Positions 16,036 through 24,808 are shown, counted from the first letter of the stretch. The stretch: 64,000 bases of DNA from an uncultured Lachnospiraceae bacterium (GCA_910584205.1 CAJUAA010000018.1:1-64000), one strand, 5' to 3'. Translations and numbers: made by a program. The notes: generated from the sequence alone by a model not told the origin.

Positions 16036-16082
16036 TTGTCGTCTGTTTTATTATTTTGTAGACAAATATATTAAATTGTCGA
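16036..16082. promoter_or_regulatory. FCD-type operator cluster in the operon C leader
   Basis: A palindrome TTTGT-AG-ACAAA lies at 16055-16066. Related half-sites TTTGTCGTC (16036-16044) and TTGTCGAC (16075-16082) flank it. On the minus strand these read GTCGACAA, TTGTCTACAA and GACGACAA. They lie between the predicted transcript start near 16090 and the start codon, so a bound repressor would block elongation or initiation. The GntR/FCD gene at 12680-13369 in the same operon is the likely binder. Confidence 0.68.
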
Positions 16083-16096
16083 CTTTTATACGACCT

Positions 16097-16125
16097 ATTA
16101 TATGCATATATGAAATAAAAGTCAA
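16097..16125 (-). promoter_or_regulatory. Sigma-A promoter of operon C
   Basis: Minus strand: TTGACT (16120-16125), 17-base spacer, TATAAT (16097-16102). The predicted transcript start is near 16090, about 70 bases before the truncated receptor gene. Confidence 0.85.
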
Positions 16126-16202
16126 TGGAAAATATAGACAAAACAAAGGGGAAAAATTTGTTGATATTTACAGATACAAATTTTGATTTTGCGATAAACA
16201 GC

Positions 16203-16229
16203 AAAAAGGCCCGGATCTCTCCAGGCCTT
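16203..16229 (-). terminator. Rho-independent terminator of operon D
   Basis: Minus strand: AGGCCTGGA, GAGA loop, TCCGGGCCT, followed by TTTT. The nine-pair stem has one G-T wobble and a tetraloop. It lies 87 bases after the pdxA-like stop codon and insulates operon C from operon D. Confidence 0.88.
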
Positions 16230-16314
16230 CCTGCCGTATAAATTTGTCTTAGAAGGGTATGTTAAAAAACATAGCACTTAGCCATATCATATGACTCGAA
16301 CTTTAATCCGGCAG

Positions 16315-17334
16315 CTATTTTGCCGCCACAACCGCCATCTGGGAGCACTGCTTCACTGCGTTTTCAAAAGAAGCCGTGGTCACGATGCCTTTTCCTGCGA
16401 TATCATAGGCAGTTCCGTGTCCGCAGGTAACAATGGGAATCTCAAATCCTCCCGCAACGGTGATGCCGCCCTCGAAGCCGATGAGCTTCAGCGCGATCTG
16501 GCCCTGGTCGTGATACATGGTGACAACCCCGTCAAACTCTTTCTTCACCAGAGCTTTATGGAATACAATATCCGACGGGAACGGACCCGATGCGTTGATG
16601 CCGTTTTCCTGCGCATCCTTAATGGCCGGAGCGATCACCTCGATCTCCTCCCGGCCGCAGTCCCCGTTCTCTCCGCAGTGCGGATTGAGCGCTGCCACGC
16701 CGATCCTCGGATTCTCGATGCCTGCGCTGGTCAATGTCTTATAGGAAAGACGGATGGCTCTTTTGATCCTCATGCCGTCATTTTCTTTCAGGTCCGCGCT
16801 CACCTGCGAGATCGGAATATGGCTGGTCGTTCTGGTCGTATAGAGGCCGTTGGTGACATTGATCTCTCCAAAGGGCTCCGTATGGTTCAGAAGACGCGCC
16901 AGATAGTGGTGTTCGCTTTCCAGGTCAAGCCCTGCTTCATGCATGCCCGCCTTGTTCAGAGGCCCGAACACATAGCCGCCGATCTTTCCTGCCTGCCATA
17001 ATTCCACGCCCAGTTTCAGCATATCCAGACATGCTCTTCCGCTCTTCACCGTCTTGGTCGCAAAAGGCACATCCGCCGGATCCAGGTCCTTCTGATCCAG
17101 CACCGGAAGCCCCTGGCTCCAGTCCGCATCTTCAACCCTGTCGATCACCTGTAACGTCACTTTGTCAGAAGCACCGATTACATCCAGTGCCCTTTTCAGC
17201 ACTCTCTGGTCCCCGATGACGACCGGTCTGCAGAACGCGCTGTAAAAGTCTGCCGCCGCACATTTCGCAACAAGCTCCGGGCCCACGCCCGCCGCATCGC
17301 CGAGAAGAACGCCGATTACTGGTTTTTCTGCCAT
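16315..17334 (-). CDS. PdxA-family 4-phosphohydroxyacid dehydrogenase (PdxA2-like)
   Basis: 339 residues. Start at the ATG at 17334 (MAEKPVIGVLLGDAAGVGPE) with a GGAGG box. Family motifs are 'GDAAGVGPELVAKCA' near the N-terminus, metal-binding His residues in 'SEHHYLARLL', 'LYTTRTTSHIPIS', 'MYHDQGQI' and 'CGHGTAYDIAGKG'. PdxA oxidises and decarboxylates 4-phosphohydroxythreonine for vitamin B6 synthesis. PdxA2 paralogues act on 4-phosphothreonate or 4-phosphoerythronate in sugar-acid catabolism. The placement in a TRAP operon under a sigma-54 promoter favours the catabolic role. The usual partner kinase of the DUF1537 family is not in this window. Confidence 0.85.
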   Translation of the reverse strand: MAEKPVIGVLLGDAAGVGPELVAKCAAADFYSAFCRPVVIGDQRVLKRALDVIGASDKVTLQVIDRVEDADWSQGLPVLDQKDLDPADVPFATKTVKSGRACLDMLKLGVELWQAGKIGGYVFGPLNKAGMHEAGLDLESEHHYLARLLNHTEPFGEINVTNGLYTTRTTSHIPISQVSADLKENDGMRIKRAIRLSYKTLTSAGIENPRIGVAALNPHCGENGDCGREEIEVIAPAIKDAQENGINASGPFPSDIVFHKALVKKEFDGVVTMYHDQGQIALKLIGFEGGITVAGGFEIPIVTCGHGTAYDIAGKGIVTTASFENAVKQCSQMAVVAAK

Positions 17335-17399
17335 TCTAAATTCCTCCATTTATGTTCCGCATCCGGGCAGCCAGGGCCGGCCGCCTGGATGCTGTGTTG

Positions 17400-18074
17400 T
17401 CAGTCTTCCGCATCCACAACCGCCACACAGCGGATCTGCGCGCCGTTGGCATGTTCAAGAGCTGTGGGCAATCCCACAAAGTCAACGGTTTTTCCGGTCA
17501 CAGACTTCATGTTGCTCATGTATTCGATCATCATGATATCCTTTTTCAGAATTTTCCGATGAGTCGTCAGATAACACTGGCTTTCCGGAACGCCGAACCG
17601 AAGCTTTCTGATATCATAATCCTGAGCAAAATCAAATCCCACCACATGGGGTTCCAGCGAAGCCAGCCACTCAGCGCCGTCCTCTGTAATGTACGGGGAC
17701 TCATCCCAGTAATCATGAGAATGCCACTCGGTCTTGTCTTCCCAGCAGGTTTTCACAAGGATAATCTTCGTGGGCTCCGTGTCTCCCAGAGCCTCTTTGA
17801 GCATATCCGCCGTAATCGACTGATTTGCCTCCACATAGCTCACGTCCAGGATCGTCGCTTTTCCGAACAGGTATTCCAGCGGAAAATCATTCAGCGTCTT
17901 TGTGTTCGGAAACTGGTGAATGGGCGCGTCGATATGGGTATACCAGTGCGTCTGCAGCGTAAACCAGGTCACGTTGGCTGCGTCGCCCTTATCGAAGGAT
18001 TTCACGTCTTTGATCTCGATGGGACATCTCCAGTGCGGAACGATGGGCAAAGTCAGATCAATGTATTTTTTCAT
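17400..18074 (-). CDS. Cyclase/kynurenine formamidase-like metal-dependent hydrolase
   Basis: 224 residues starting MKKYIDLTLPIVPHWRC. The metal motif of the family (HxGTHxDxPxH) appears as 'HWYTHIDAPIHQ', with Tyr in place of Gly. Other conserved parts are 'ILDVSYV', 'VVGFDFAQDYDIR' and 'VDFVGLPTALEHANGAQIRCVAVV'. Family members hydrolyse formamides, lactones or similar cyclic substrates. It is the second of two paralogues in operon D, flanking dctQ. Hydrolysis of an imported lactone or amide before PdxA-type oxidation would fit, but that is inference. Confidence 0.83.
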   Translation of the reverse strand: MKKYIDLTLPIVPHWRCPIEIKDVKSFDKGDAANVTWFTLQTHWYTHIDAPIHQFPNTKTLNDFPLEYLFGKATILDVSYVEANQSITADMLKEALGDTEPTKIILVKTCWEDKTEWHSHDYWDESPYITEDGAEWLASLEPHVVGFDFAQDYDIRKLRFGVPESQCYLTTHRKILKKDIMMIEYMSNMKSVTGKTVDFVGLPTALEHANGAQIRCVAVVDAED

Positions 18075-18086
18075 GGTGAACTCCTC

Positions 18087-18581
18087 CTACGCTTCCCTCT
18101 TAAAGTATTTCAGTGTGTCGATGATCTTCAGGATGCCGATGATGACAATCAGGATCACTCCCACAAGCACGCCCATATTCATCAGCCACAGAGGATATTT
18201 GATGACTGTGGTCGCCTCGCCGGTGCTCATCTGCGTTCCGATGATCGTGAACAGCTGCGTTACCAGAAGGATGCTCATCCCCACGGCCGCAATGTACTGG
18301 ATCAGCTTCATGACGCCGTAGGGAAACATCTTCTGCTTTTCCTTCAGGCCGTCCTCGATCAGGGTCAGGGAGATCAGCTCGTCGGTGCGGAAGCAGAGCG
18401 CCGTTCCCACGAACACGATCCACACAAACATCAGCTTCAGCGCCTCATCCACCCACGGAGTCGAAGTATGGAGGATGTTTCTTGCAAATACCGCGTAGGT
18501 CTCGATCACGATCATGATCAGTCCGATGCAGCCAAGGATCTGTTCCGTGAGGGGTACTAATTTTGATGAAATATTTTTCAT
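18087..18581 (-). CDS. dctQ: TRAP transporter small permease subunit (DctQ family)
   Basis: 164 residues from the ATG at 18581 (MKNISSKLVPLTEQILG), which has a GGAG box eight bases upstream. Four predicted helices; 'TPWVDEALKLMFVWIVFVGTALCFRTDELI' is the DctQ signature region. Unusually it is separated from its dctM partner by the receptor and a hydrolase gene, and sits between the two cyclase-like genes. Confidence 0.9.
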   Translation of the reverse strand: MKNISSKLVPLTEQILGCIGLIMIVIETYAVFARNILHTSTPWVDEALKLMFVWIVFVGTALCFRTDELISLTLIEDGLKEKQKMFPYGVMKLIQYIAAVGMSILLVTQLFTIIGTQMSTGEATTVIKYPLWLMNMGVLVGVILIVIIGILKIIDTLKYFKREA

Positions 18582-18593
18582 GTTGCACACTCC

Positions 18594-19277
18594 TTATTCT
18601 TCAACCACTGCGATCACGCGGATCTGCATGCCGTCCGCATGCTGCGTGTTCAGAGGCAGGGCTACAAGCCGGCAGACATCCGTGCCGATCTTCCACAGAT
18701 TATTCATGTATTCGATCTGAAGGATCTTGCCCTGCTTCAGCACATGCTCATGCACCGGCTGAGGGATGGGATCACCCTTTTTCTTCTTCGGGATATTCCG
18801 GATCTCATAATCCTGAGGGAAATCGTAGCCTACCACCTTCGGATTGTAGTTCTGAATCCAGATTCCGCCGCTCTCGTCCAGATACGGGGAAGTCTCCCAG
18901 AATTCTTTCGTCGTCCAGTCCACGTGTCTGCCGCGGTCCGTACGAATCAATATGGTGTCAAAATGTCTGTCTTTATAGTTTTTGTTTGCCTTTTCCAGCA
19001 TCTCGCCGGTGATCGCCGTATTGTCTCCCACATAAGACAGGTCCAGCACCAGACAGTCGGAATATGCCCAGTCTTCGATGGGATAATCATCCGATGTCTC
19101 GCCTTTCGGGTCAAAATGCAGCGGGAAATCAATGTGGGTAAACCAGTGGGATTCCAGATTGTAGGTGACATTCTGCCACGGATCATGGTTCGCATGTGTC
19201 TTCACAGGGGTCACATGATATCCGTAGCGCCAATGCCCCTCAATAATCGGCAATGTCAAATCAACAATCCGCCTCAT
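18594..19277 (-). CDS. Cyclase/kynurenine formamidase-like metal-dependent hydrolase, second paralogue
   Basis: 227 residues starting MRRIVDLTLPIIEGHWRYG. Metal motif variant 'HWFTHIDFPLHF'; 'CLVLDLSYVG', 'VVGYDFPQDYEIR' and 'CRLVALPLNTQHADGMQIR' match its neighbour at 17400-18074 in order. The two clearly arose by duplication but have diverged considerably, so they may act on two stereoisomers or form a heteromer. The stop lies 12 bases before the dctQ start. Confidence 0.83.
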   Translation of the reverse strand: MRRIVDLTLPIIEGHWRYGYHVTPVKTHANHDPWQNVTYNLESHWFTHIDFPLHFDPKGETSDDYPIEDWAYSDCLVLDLSYVGDNTAITGEMLEKANKNYKDRHFDTILIRTDRGRHVDWTTKEFWETSPYLDESGGIWIQNYNPKVVGYDFPQDYEIRNIPKKKKGDPIPQPVHEHVLKQGKILQIEYMNNLWKIGTDVCRLVALPLNTQHADGMQIRVIAVVEE

Positions 19278-19297
19278 ATTGTCTTATTTCTCCATTC

Positions 19298-20398
19298 TTA
19301 TTTCTGGATCATTTCCAGAAGCTCCGCACCCTTCTCGGTGTTGTCGGTAAGCAGGTTCCAGGTGGTCATGGCTTTCTCTTTGAACGCCTCTTTATCCGGA
19401 TCTTCCACAACCTCTACGCCGTTGTCCAGCAGAGTCTGAAGCGCTTCTGCCTGTGCAGCGTCCGTAGCGTCAAGCTGTGCCTGACGTCCCACTGCCGCCG
19501 CCTCTTTTACCAGCGCCTGCTGAGACTCGGACAACGCGTCCCACGTAATCTTGCTCATTGCCATGTAGAACGGCGTGTAAGTAGCGTCGGTCAGAGTGAC
19601 ATAGGGCTGTACCTCGTAAAATTTACGGGAAACGATCTCATGCAGCGGGTTGTCCTGTGCGTTTACCGTGCCCTGCTGAAGAGCAGTATAAAGCTCGGAA
19701 GCGTCGATCTGTGCGGTCATCGCGCCGAATGCCTCCCAGGTAGCTCTCTGTACGTCAGCCGGAAGCGTCCTCATCTTGATGCCTTCCATATCCGCCGGCG
19801 TCGTTACCGGACGGACGTTGTTGGACAGCTCGCGGAATCCGTTCTCCCAGAAAGAAAGGCCGATGAGTCCTACGCCTTCGAACATCTCGTTGATCGTATC
19901 CGCAGCGGGGCCTGAGGTAGCCGTACGCGCGCTCTCCAGATCCTCGAACAGGAACGGAAGCTCAAAGATCCCAACCTCCGGAATCAGGCCTGTGAAATAC
20001 GCCGTACCAGACACGCCGATGTCAACGGTACCCTGCTGAAGTCCCTGCACCATGGAGGTCGCGTCGCCGAGAGCCGTGTCATAGAACGTCTGCGCTTCCA
20101 GCGTTCCGTTGGAATTCGCGTTGATGTAAGCCGCCATCGCCTCAAGGCCGACGCCGGTGGGCGTGTTCTCCGGAATGGAGCCTGCGAACAGGGAAAGCGT
20201 GCGGCTGTCGCCGGTGACTTCCAGATCGGAAGACTCCACTTCCGCGTCCGCCGCGGCGTCTGCGCCGTCTTCTGCGGGAGCCGCCGTCTCATTGTTGCTG
20301 CTGGATGCCGGCGTATTATTGCTTGCGCCTGCTCCGCATGCTGCTGTGGTGGCTGCCAGGGCCATTACAAGGCTGAGTGCAACTAATTTTCTTTTCAT
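19298..20398 (-). CDS. dctP: TRAP transporter substrate-binding lipoprotein (DctP family)
   Basis: 366 residues from the ATG at 20398, with AGGAG ten bases upstream; an in-frame TTG at 20407 is too close to that box. It has the lipoprotein signal MKRKLVALSLVMALAATTAAC, a low-complexity linker to about residue 50, then the DctP fold: 'PFLFEDLESARTA', 'WENGFRELSNNVRPV', 'GIKMRTLPADVQ', 'LYTALQQGTVNAQDNPLHE'. Complete, unlike the operon C copy. Ligand unknown. Confidence 0.93.
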   Translation of the reverse strand: MKRKLVALSLVMALAATTAACGAGASNNTPASSSNNETAAPAEDGADAAADAEVESSDLEVTGDSRTLSLFAGSIPENTPTGVGLEAMAAYINANSNGTLEAQTFYDTALGDATSMVQGLQQGTVDIGVSGTAYFTGLIPEVGIFELPFLFEDLESARTATSGPAADTINEMFEGVGLIGLSFWENGFRELSNNVRPVTTPADMEGIKMRTLPADVQRATWEAFGAMTAQIDASELYTALQQGTVNAQDNPLHEIVSRKFYEVQPYVTLTDATYTPFYMAMSKITWDALSESQQALVKEAAAVGRQAQLDATDAAQAEALQTLLDNGVEVVEDPDKEAFKEKAMTTWNLLTDNTEKGAELLEMIQK

Positions 20399-20452
20399 AA
20401 CTTTCAATCTCCTTTATATGTAATTTTAATCATATTCTGTAATCACATTTTG

Positions 20453-21733
20453 TCATTTAGCCATCATGGGCAGCAGGGTCGTGATGCCGGGAATCATAAT
20501 CAGCATGACGGTTCCCACCGCGATGGTAAGAAGCGGAATGGGCAGATGCGGAATGATCTTATGGACCGGCTGTCCGCCCACGCTGGACGCCACATACAGG
20601 TTGATTCCAACCGGCGGCGTCGCAAGTCCGATACAGAGCGTAACCACCATGATCACTCCAAAGTACACCAGATTGATATTGTAAGCCTGCGCCGTCGGGA
20701 CGAAGATGGGCGCGAAGATCAGAAGCGCCGGAACCGCGTCGATAAAGCATCCTGCAACCAGCAGGATCAGGCATACAGCGAACATGAATACGGTGGGGCT
20801 GCTGACGTTCTGGGTGAACATCTTCGCGATACTCTGGGGAATACCCGCACGGGTGATAACCCAGCCGAACACCTGAGTAGCCGCAACGATAAACATGATA
20901 CCGGCTGCGCTCTTCACACCGCCGTACACGATCTTGAACAGGTCTTTCAGCTTCATCTCTTTGTAGATGAACAGGCCTACGATCAGGCAGTAGAAACAGC
21001 ACGCTGCGGAAGCCTCTGTGGGCGTAAACGCGCCTGAATAAATTCCTCCAAGGATGATAACCGGAGCCAGCAGCGCCCAGATTGCGCTTCCGAAGGATTT
21101 TACCGCTTCCATCAGATTGAATTTGCCGCTTCCTCTGTATCCTTTGCGGACGCACATGAATACCACTACGATAATCAGCAGAAGTCCCAGGAACAGTCCC
21201 GGCAGCAGGCCGCCCAGGAACATGTCCGCCACGGACTCGCCTGACGCCACCGCAAACAGAACCATCAGCGTACTTGGCGGGATAATCGGTCCGAAAATAC
21301 CTCCCATGGCCTGAATAGCGCTGGCAAAGCCTCCGTCATACCCTTCCTCTTCCATGGACGGGATCATGATGCCGCCCACCGCTGCCGTCGTCGCCGCGCC
21401 TGCGCCGGTCATGGCTGCGAAAATCATACTTGCGATGATATCCACCACTGCCAGTCCGCCGGGCATCCATCCTACGAGCTTCTTCGCAAAATCTACGATT
21501 CTCCGGGAAATTCCTCCGCTCTGCATCAGACATCCCGCTATTACAAAGAACGGGATCGCCAGCAGAGTGAACGAATCCACACCCTTTAAGAGCTGCTGCG
21601 CAATAATGATCAGCGGAACTCCCGAGGAGAACATCACCATGTAAAGCAGCGCAGACAACAGAAGCGCGAACGCGATCGGAAATCCGGCAAAAAGCATAAC
21701 GAAGAATGAACCAACCAATATTACTAAATCCAT
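20453..21733 (-). CDS. dctM: TRAP transporter large permease subunit (DctM family), first gene of operon D
   Basis: 426 residues from the ATG at 21733 (MDLVILVGSFFVML), with a GAGGTG box; the in-frame GTG three codons upstream overlaps that box. It has DctM motifs 'FTLLAIPFFVIAGCLMQSGG', 'AAMTGAGAATTAAVGGIMIPSM' and 'PIIPPSTLMVLFA'. It is placed first in the operon, ahead of the receptor, an order not seen in the other two TRAP loci here. Confidence 0.94.
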   Translation of the reverse strand: MDLVILVGSFFVMLFAGFPIAFALLLSALLYMVMFSSGVPLIIIAQQLLKGVDSFTLLAIPFFVIAGCLMQSGGISRRIVDFAKKLVGWMPGGLAVVDIIASMIFAAMTGAGAATTAAVGGIMIPSMEEEGYDGGFASAIQAMGGIFGPIIPPSTLMVLFAVASGESVADMFLGGLLPGLFLGLLLIIVVVFMCVRKGYRGSGKFNLMEAVKSFGSAIWALLAPVIILGGIYSGAFTPTEASAACCFYCLIVGLFIYKEMKLKDLFKIVYGGVKSAAGIMFIVAATQVFGWVITRAGIPQSIAKMFTQNVSSPTVFMFAVCLILLVAGCFIDAVPALLIFAPIFVPTAQAYNINLVYFGVIMVVTLCIGLATPPVGINLYVASSVGGQPVHKIIPHLPIPLLTIAVGTVMLIMIPGITTLLPMMAK

Positions 21734-21846
21734 AATCGTCACCTCTCTAAACTTTAGTTTCGGCAGCTTTGACTGCCCTGCCGCGGCAGCAACCTCCTTT
21801 CCTCTTTATTCAATATCCGTAATGCTTGTCTTATGTCCCATTATAC

Positions 21847-21862
21847 AGCAATTTCCATGCCA
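21847..21862 (-). promoter_or_regulatory. Sigma-54 (-24/-12) promoter of operon D
   Basis: Minus strand: TGGCAT-GGAAA-TTGCT, with -24 at 21857-21862 and -12 at 21847-21851. It has one mismatch to consensus and retains the invariant GG and GC. The start codon is about 115 bases downstream. GTTTC-type repeats at 21934-21996 lie about 70-135 bases upstream. Confidence 0.87.
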
Positions 21863-21933
21863 GGTCTGTTCTTGCCCTTTGATCTTTTATTTTCGGCATT
21901 TTCTCACTCTTTTTTTCTGTGCGGTATAAACAA

Positions 21934-21996
21934 GCGAAACATTTTTGAAAATATTTTTCACTTTTGTTTCTTTAATATGTTTCATTATGTTTCATT
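21934..21996 (-). promoter_or_regulatory. GTTTC/GAAAC repeats, candidate enhancer (UAS) for operon D
   Basis: Plus strand: GCGAAACA at 21934-21941, GTTTCTTT at 21966-21973 and the tandem ATGTTTCATT-ATGTTTCATT at 21977-21996. The core TGTTTCATT equals that of the operon A repeat cluster at 4606-4680, and the distance to the sigma-54 promoter is similar. Confidence 0.7.
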
Positions 21997-22011
21997 CTTG
22001 AAAAATGGTTA

Positions 22012-22046
22012 CAAAAACAGAAGAAACCGCCGGTCGATGGCCGGCG
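22012..22046 (-). terminator. Rho-independent terminator of operon E
   Basis: Minus strand: CCGCCGG (pairing 22040-22046 with 22026-22032), loop of seven, then TTTCTTCTGTTTTT. Lies about 40 bases after the amidohydrolase stop and just upstream of the operon D enhancer repeats. Confidence 0.85.
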
Positions 22047-22084
22047 GCTCCTTCCGTTTAGTAAGAGTAACGATTACGAATATG

Positions 22085-23263
22085 TTAAATAGACTTATAA
22101 ACTTTACCGCTTTTCATGACGAACCGCACATGTTTCAGCGTTCCGATCCGGTCCAGCGGATTCTCATCCACCGCGATGAGATCCGCCTTCATCCCTCTGG
22201 AAATCTGCCCGGTCCGATTCCCGGCTCCGCACATCCCGGCCGCGTGAACCGTCACGCCTTTCAGCGCATCCAGCGCCGAAGCGCCGCCTTCACACGCATA
22301 TTCCAGTTCTTTGTACAGTTGCCCATGATTGGCATCCGTTCCGATCGTGTAACGGATCTTTCCACTCTGATAGATCCGGTTCATGCACTGCCTGGAATAC
22401 TCCCTGGCCGCGCGCACCTTCTTTACCGACGCAGGCGGACAGTACGGCTCCCGTTCCGGGTCCAGTACGATACCGGAAGTCATGTCAATCCAGCCCCCGA
22501 ATTCCTCTTCCAGAAGCTTCACCTGTTCCGGCGTAATGCTGTATACATGTTCAATGACATCGATTCCGGCCCTGACGCAGTAATCCAGCCCTTTTCCTCC
22601 GATGCAGTGAGCGGCCGTGCGGATATTCATGGCCTTCGCCTCTTCCACCACCGTACAGATCTCATCATAGGAGAGATAACACGGAATGAATTCCTCCGGG
22701 TTCGCCGCCGGCGCTCCCGGGGTCACAAAGATTTTCAGAATATCCACGCCGCGGAACATGTTTTCACGGGCAGTTTTCCGAAATTCCTCCGCTCCGGAAT
22801 GAGGTACTCCCACATAGCCGTGCCCGTGAAGTCCCTTCATACCGATCCCGCATACCAGCAGGTCCGGCCCGGTCACCTTTCCCTGCCTGATCTGGTCCCG
22901 CAGAACCACATCTATGTAATTCCGGTCTCCCAGGCAGCGGGCCGTCGTCACTCCGGACATCAGATCATCCTCAAGCCCCTTCAGGGCAAGAATCGTATGT
23001 TCGCATTCGCTTAAGTTCATCATATCCAGGTGGCCCGGAAGCCGTGCATCCAGCGCCAGATGGTTGTGGCATTCAAACAGCCCCGGCAGGACCGTCTTTC
23101 CTTCCAGACGGATGATCCGGGCCTCTCTGCCCGACGCCTCAAATTCCCTGCGTGTCAACACTTCCGCAACGGTCTCGTCCTCGATCAGGATACAGGCGTC
23201 TTCCAGAACCTGCAGTTCTTCCCCGACCAGCGCCTTTTCTGCATATACTGCTGTTAAAGACAT
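22085..23263 (-). CDS. Metal-dependent amidohydrolase (imidazolonepropionase/prolidase-like)
   Basis: 392 residues. It has the amidohydrolase barrel with the HxH metal motif in 'LFECHNHLALDA', Lys in 'VDILKIFVTPG' (candidate carbamylated ligand), His in 'IRTAAHCIGGKG' and 'IDVIEHVYSI', and Asp in 'YTIGTDANHGQLYKE'. It has the beta-sandwich ends typical of COG1228. It would hydrolyse a cyclic amide, dipeptide-like or similar bond. Last gene of operon E behind the TTT transporter, so the imported substrate is probably its substrate. Stop followed by a terminator. Confidence 0.87.
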   Translation of the reverse strand: MSLTAVYAEKALVGEELQVLEDACILIEDETVAEVLTRREFEASGREARIIRLEGKTVLPGLFECHNHLALDARLPGHLDMMNLSECEHTILALKGLEDDLMSGVTTARCLGDRNYIDVVLRDQIRQGKVTGPDLLVCGIGMKGLHGHGYVGVPHSGAEEFRKTARENMFRGVDILKIFVTPGAPAANPEEFIPCYLSYDEICTVVEEAKAMNIRTAAHCIGGKGLDYCVRAGIDVIEHVYSITPEQVKLLEEEFGGWIDMTSGIVLDPEREPYCPPASVKKVRAAREYSRQCMNRIYQSGKIRYTIGTDANHGQLYKELEYACEGGASALDALKGVTVHAAGMCGAGNRTGQISRGMKADLIAVDENPLDRIGTLKHVRFVMKSGKVYKSI

Positions 23264-23290
23264 TCTCTATTCTCCTTCCAAATCCCTTCG

Positions 23291-24787
23291 TCAGCCCTGC
23301 TCTGCCTGCTGTTTCTTTTTCTTATCCCGCGCCATTTTCACCAGCGGGAACACAAAAGAGAATATGGTAAAGACCGCCAGAGCCGCCGCCAGCGGCCTGC
23401 TGAATACCATCCAGAGTTCGCCTTCGTACATGGTACGGGTCAAAGACATGGATTTCTCCATATTGGTACCCAGCAGAAGCGCCAGCGCCACCGGAGAAGT
23501 GGGGAAATCATTTCTCAGCATAAGATAGCCGATAATACCCGCGCCGAACATGACATAGACATCAAACATGTTTTTATTGGTAGCAAAGGTTCCGACTACC
23601 GCCAGCACAACGATCACCGTCGCCAGAATCGACTTCGGAATCACCAGAATCAGGCTTCCGCATTTGCAGAAGATCATGCCCACAAAATACATCAGCAGGT
23701 TGATCAGGGCAAAACCGATGATCATCGTATAGACCGTCTCCGCGTGCTGGGTGAAAAGCGTGGGGCCAGGACGTACGCCGTGAATAATCATGGCGCCAAG
23801 GAAAATCGCCGCCGGAGCGCTTCCGGGAATGCCGAGGGTCAGAAGCGGAATCAGGGAGCCGCCGGTCACACCGTTGTTGCCGGCCTCCGCCGCCACGATA
23901 CCCTCTGCGCTTCCGTTGCCGAACTTCTCCGGCTCTTTGGACGCCTTCTTTGCCTCATTGTAGCAGAGGAACGCGGCGATATCCGGTCCCGCCGCCGGGA
24001 TGATGCCGATGCAGACGCCGATGATCGTGGAACGGACTGCATTGACAATATTGTGGGTGATGTCTGTCAGCTTCAGCTTCAGAGAACCGACCTTTCCGGA
24101 CTCCGCCATCTTACCCAGAGGATCCTCCAGCATCTTGAACACCTCCGGCAGCGAAAACAGCCCGATCAGCACCGGGACAACGGAAAAGCCCGCGGTCAGC
24201 TGAGAAAGCCCATAAGTAAACCTCGGAAAGCCTTCCACCGGATCCTGTCCGAATGTGGCCAGGAGAAGGCTGACAAACGCCACCAGCAGTCCTTTGAACA
24301 GGTTCTCCTGCGAAAGCATGACAACCACCGAGAGGCCGAAGACCGCAACGAACATCTGTTCCGGCTGTCCCACCATCTTGGCAATCTTCGCCAGAAGCGG
24401 CGCGCATACCAGCAGGGCCACCGAACTGAAAAAACCGCCGAAACAGGAGGCCAGCGTAACCAGGTTCAGAGCGCGCCCTGCTTCTCCCTGCCTGACCAGC
24501 GCCTTTCCTTCCAGCGCCGTCGGCGCGGAAGCGGGAGTTCCGGGAATTCCCACCAGAACCGCCGGGATCGATCCTCCGAAGACGCCGCCGCAGTACAGGG
24601 CGCTTAAAAGCAGCAGCGCCGGACCGGGCTCCATGACATAGGTAAACGGTACAAAGATCGCCACCGCCATGGTCGCCGAGAACCCTGGAAGCGCGCCGAA
24701 CAGCACGCCTACGAACAGTCCTCCGATACAGACAAGGAGATTGCTCAGTTGAAACACATTGGCAAAGCCAAGCATAATATTTTCCAT
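23291..24787 (-). CDS. tctA: Tripartite tricarboxylate transporter large permease (TctA family)
   Basis: 498 residues, normal for TctA, with about 11-12 predicted helices. Signatures are 'GVLFGALPGFSATMAVAIF' near the N-terminus and the related 'GVCIGIIPAAGPDIAAFLCYNEA' in the second half, an internal duplication typical of the family, plus 'GVTGGSLIPLLTLGIPGSAPAA'. Works with TctB and the receptor TctC. 21 bases separate it from tctB. Confidence 0.95.
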   Translation of the reverse strand: MENIMLGFANVFQLSNLLVCIGGLFVGVLFGALPGFSATMAVAIFVPFTYVMEPGPALLLLSALYCGGVFGGSIPAVLVGIPGTPASAPTALEGKALVRQGEAGRALNLVTLASCFGGFFSSVALLVCAPLLAKIAKMVGQPEQMFVAVFGLSVVVMLSQENLFKGLLVAFVSLLLATFGQDPVEGFPRFTYGLSQLTAGFSVVPVLIGLFSLPEVFKMLEDPLGKMAESGKVGSLKLKLTDITHNIVNAVRSTIIGVCIGIIPAAGPDIAAFLCYNEAKKASKEPEKFGNGSAEGIVAAEAGNNGVTGGSLIPLLTLGIPGSAPAAIFLGAMIIHGVRPGPTLFTQHAETVYTMIIGFALINLLMYFVGMIFCKCGSLILVIPKSILATVIVVLAVVGTFATNKNMFDVYVMFGAGIIGYLMLRNDFPTSPVALALLLGTNMEKSMSLTRTMYEGELWMVFSRPLAAALAVFTIFSFVFPLVKMARDKKKKQQAEQG

Positions 24788-24808
24788 AAAATCACACTCT
24801 CCCTTCCG

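Noticed and set aside
22085..23014. Long plus-strand frames opposite the amidohydrolase and similar shadows throughout (e.g. 7762-9240, 53-59 kb)
   Set aside because: Arginine/histidine-rich translations with no motifs, all mirrored by genes with clear catalytic residues and Shine-Dalgarno sites.
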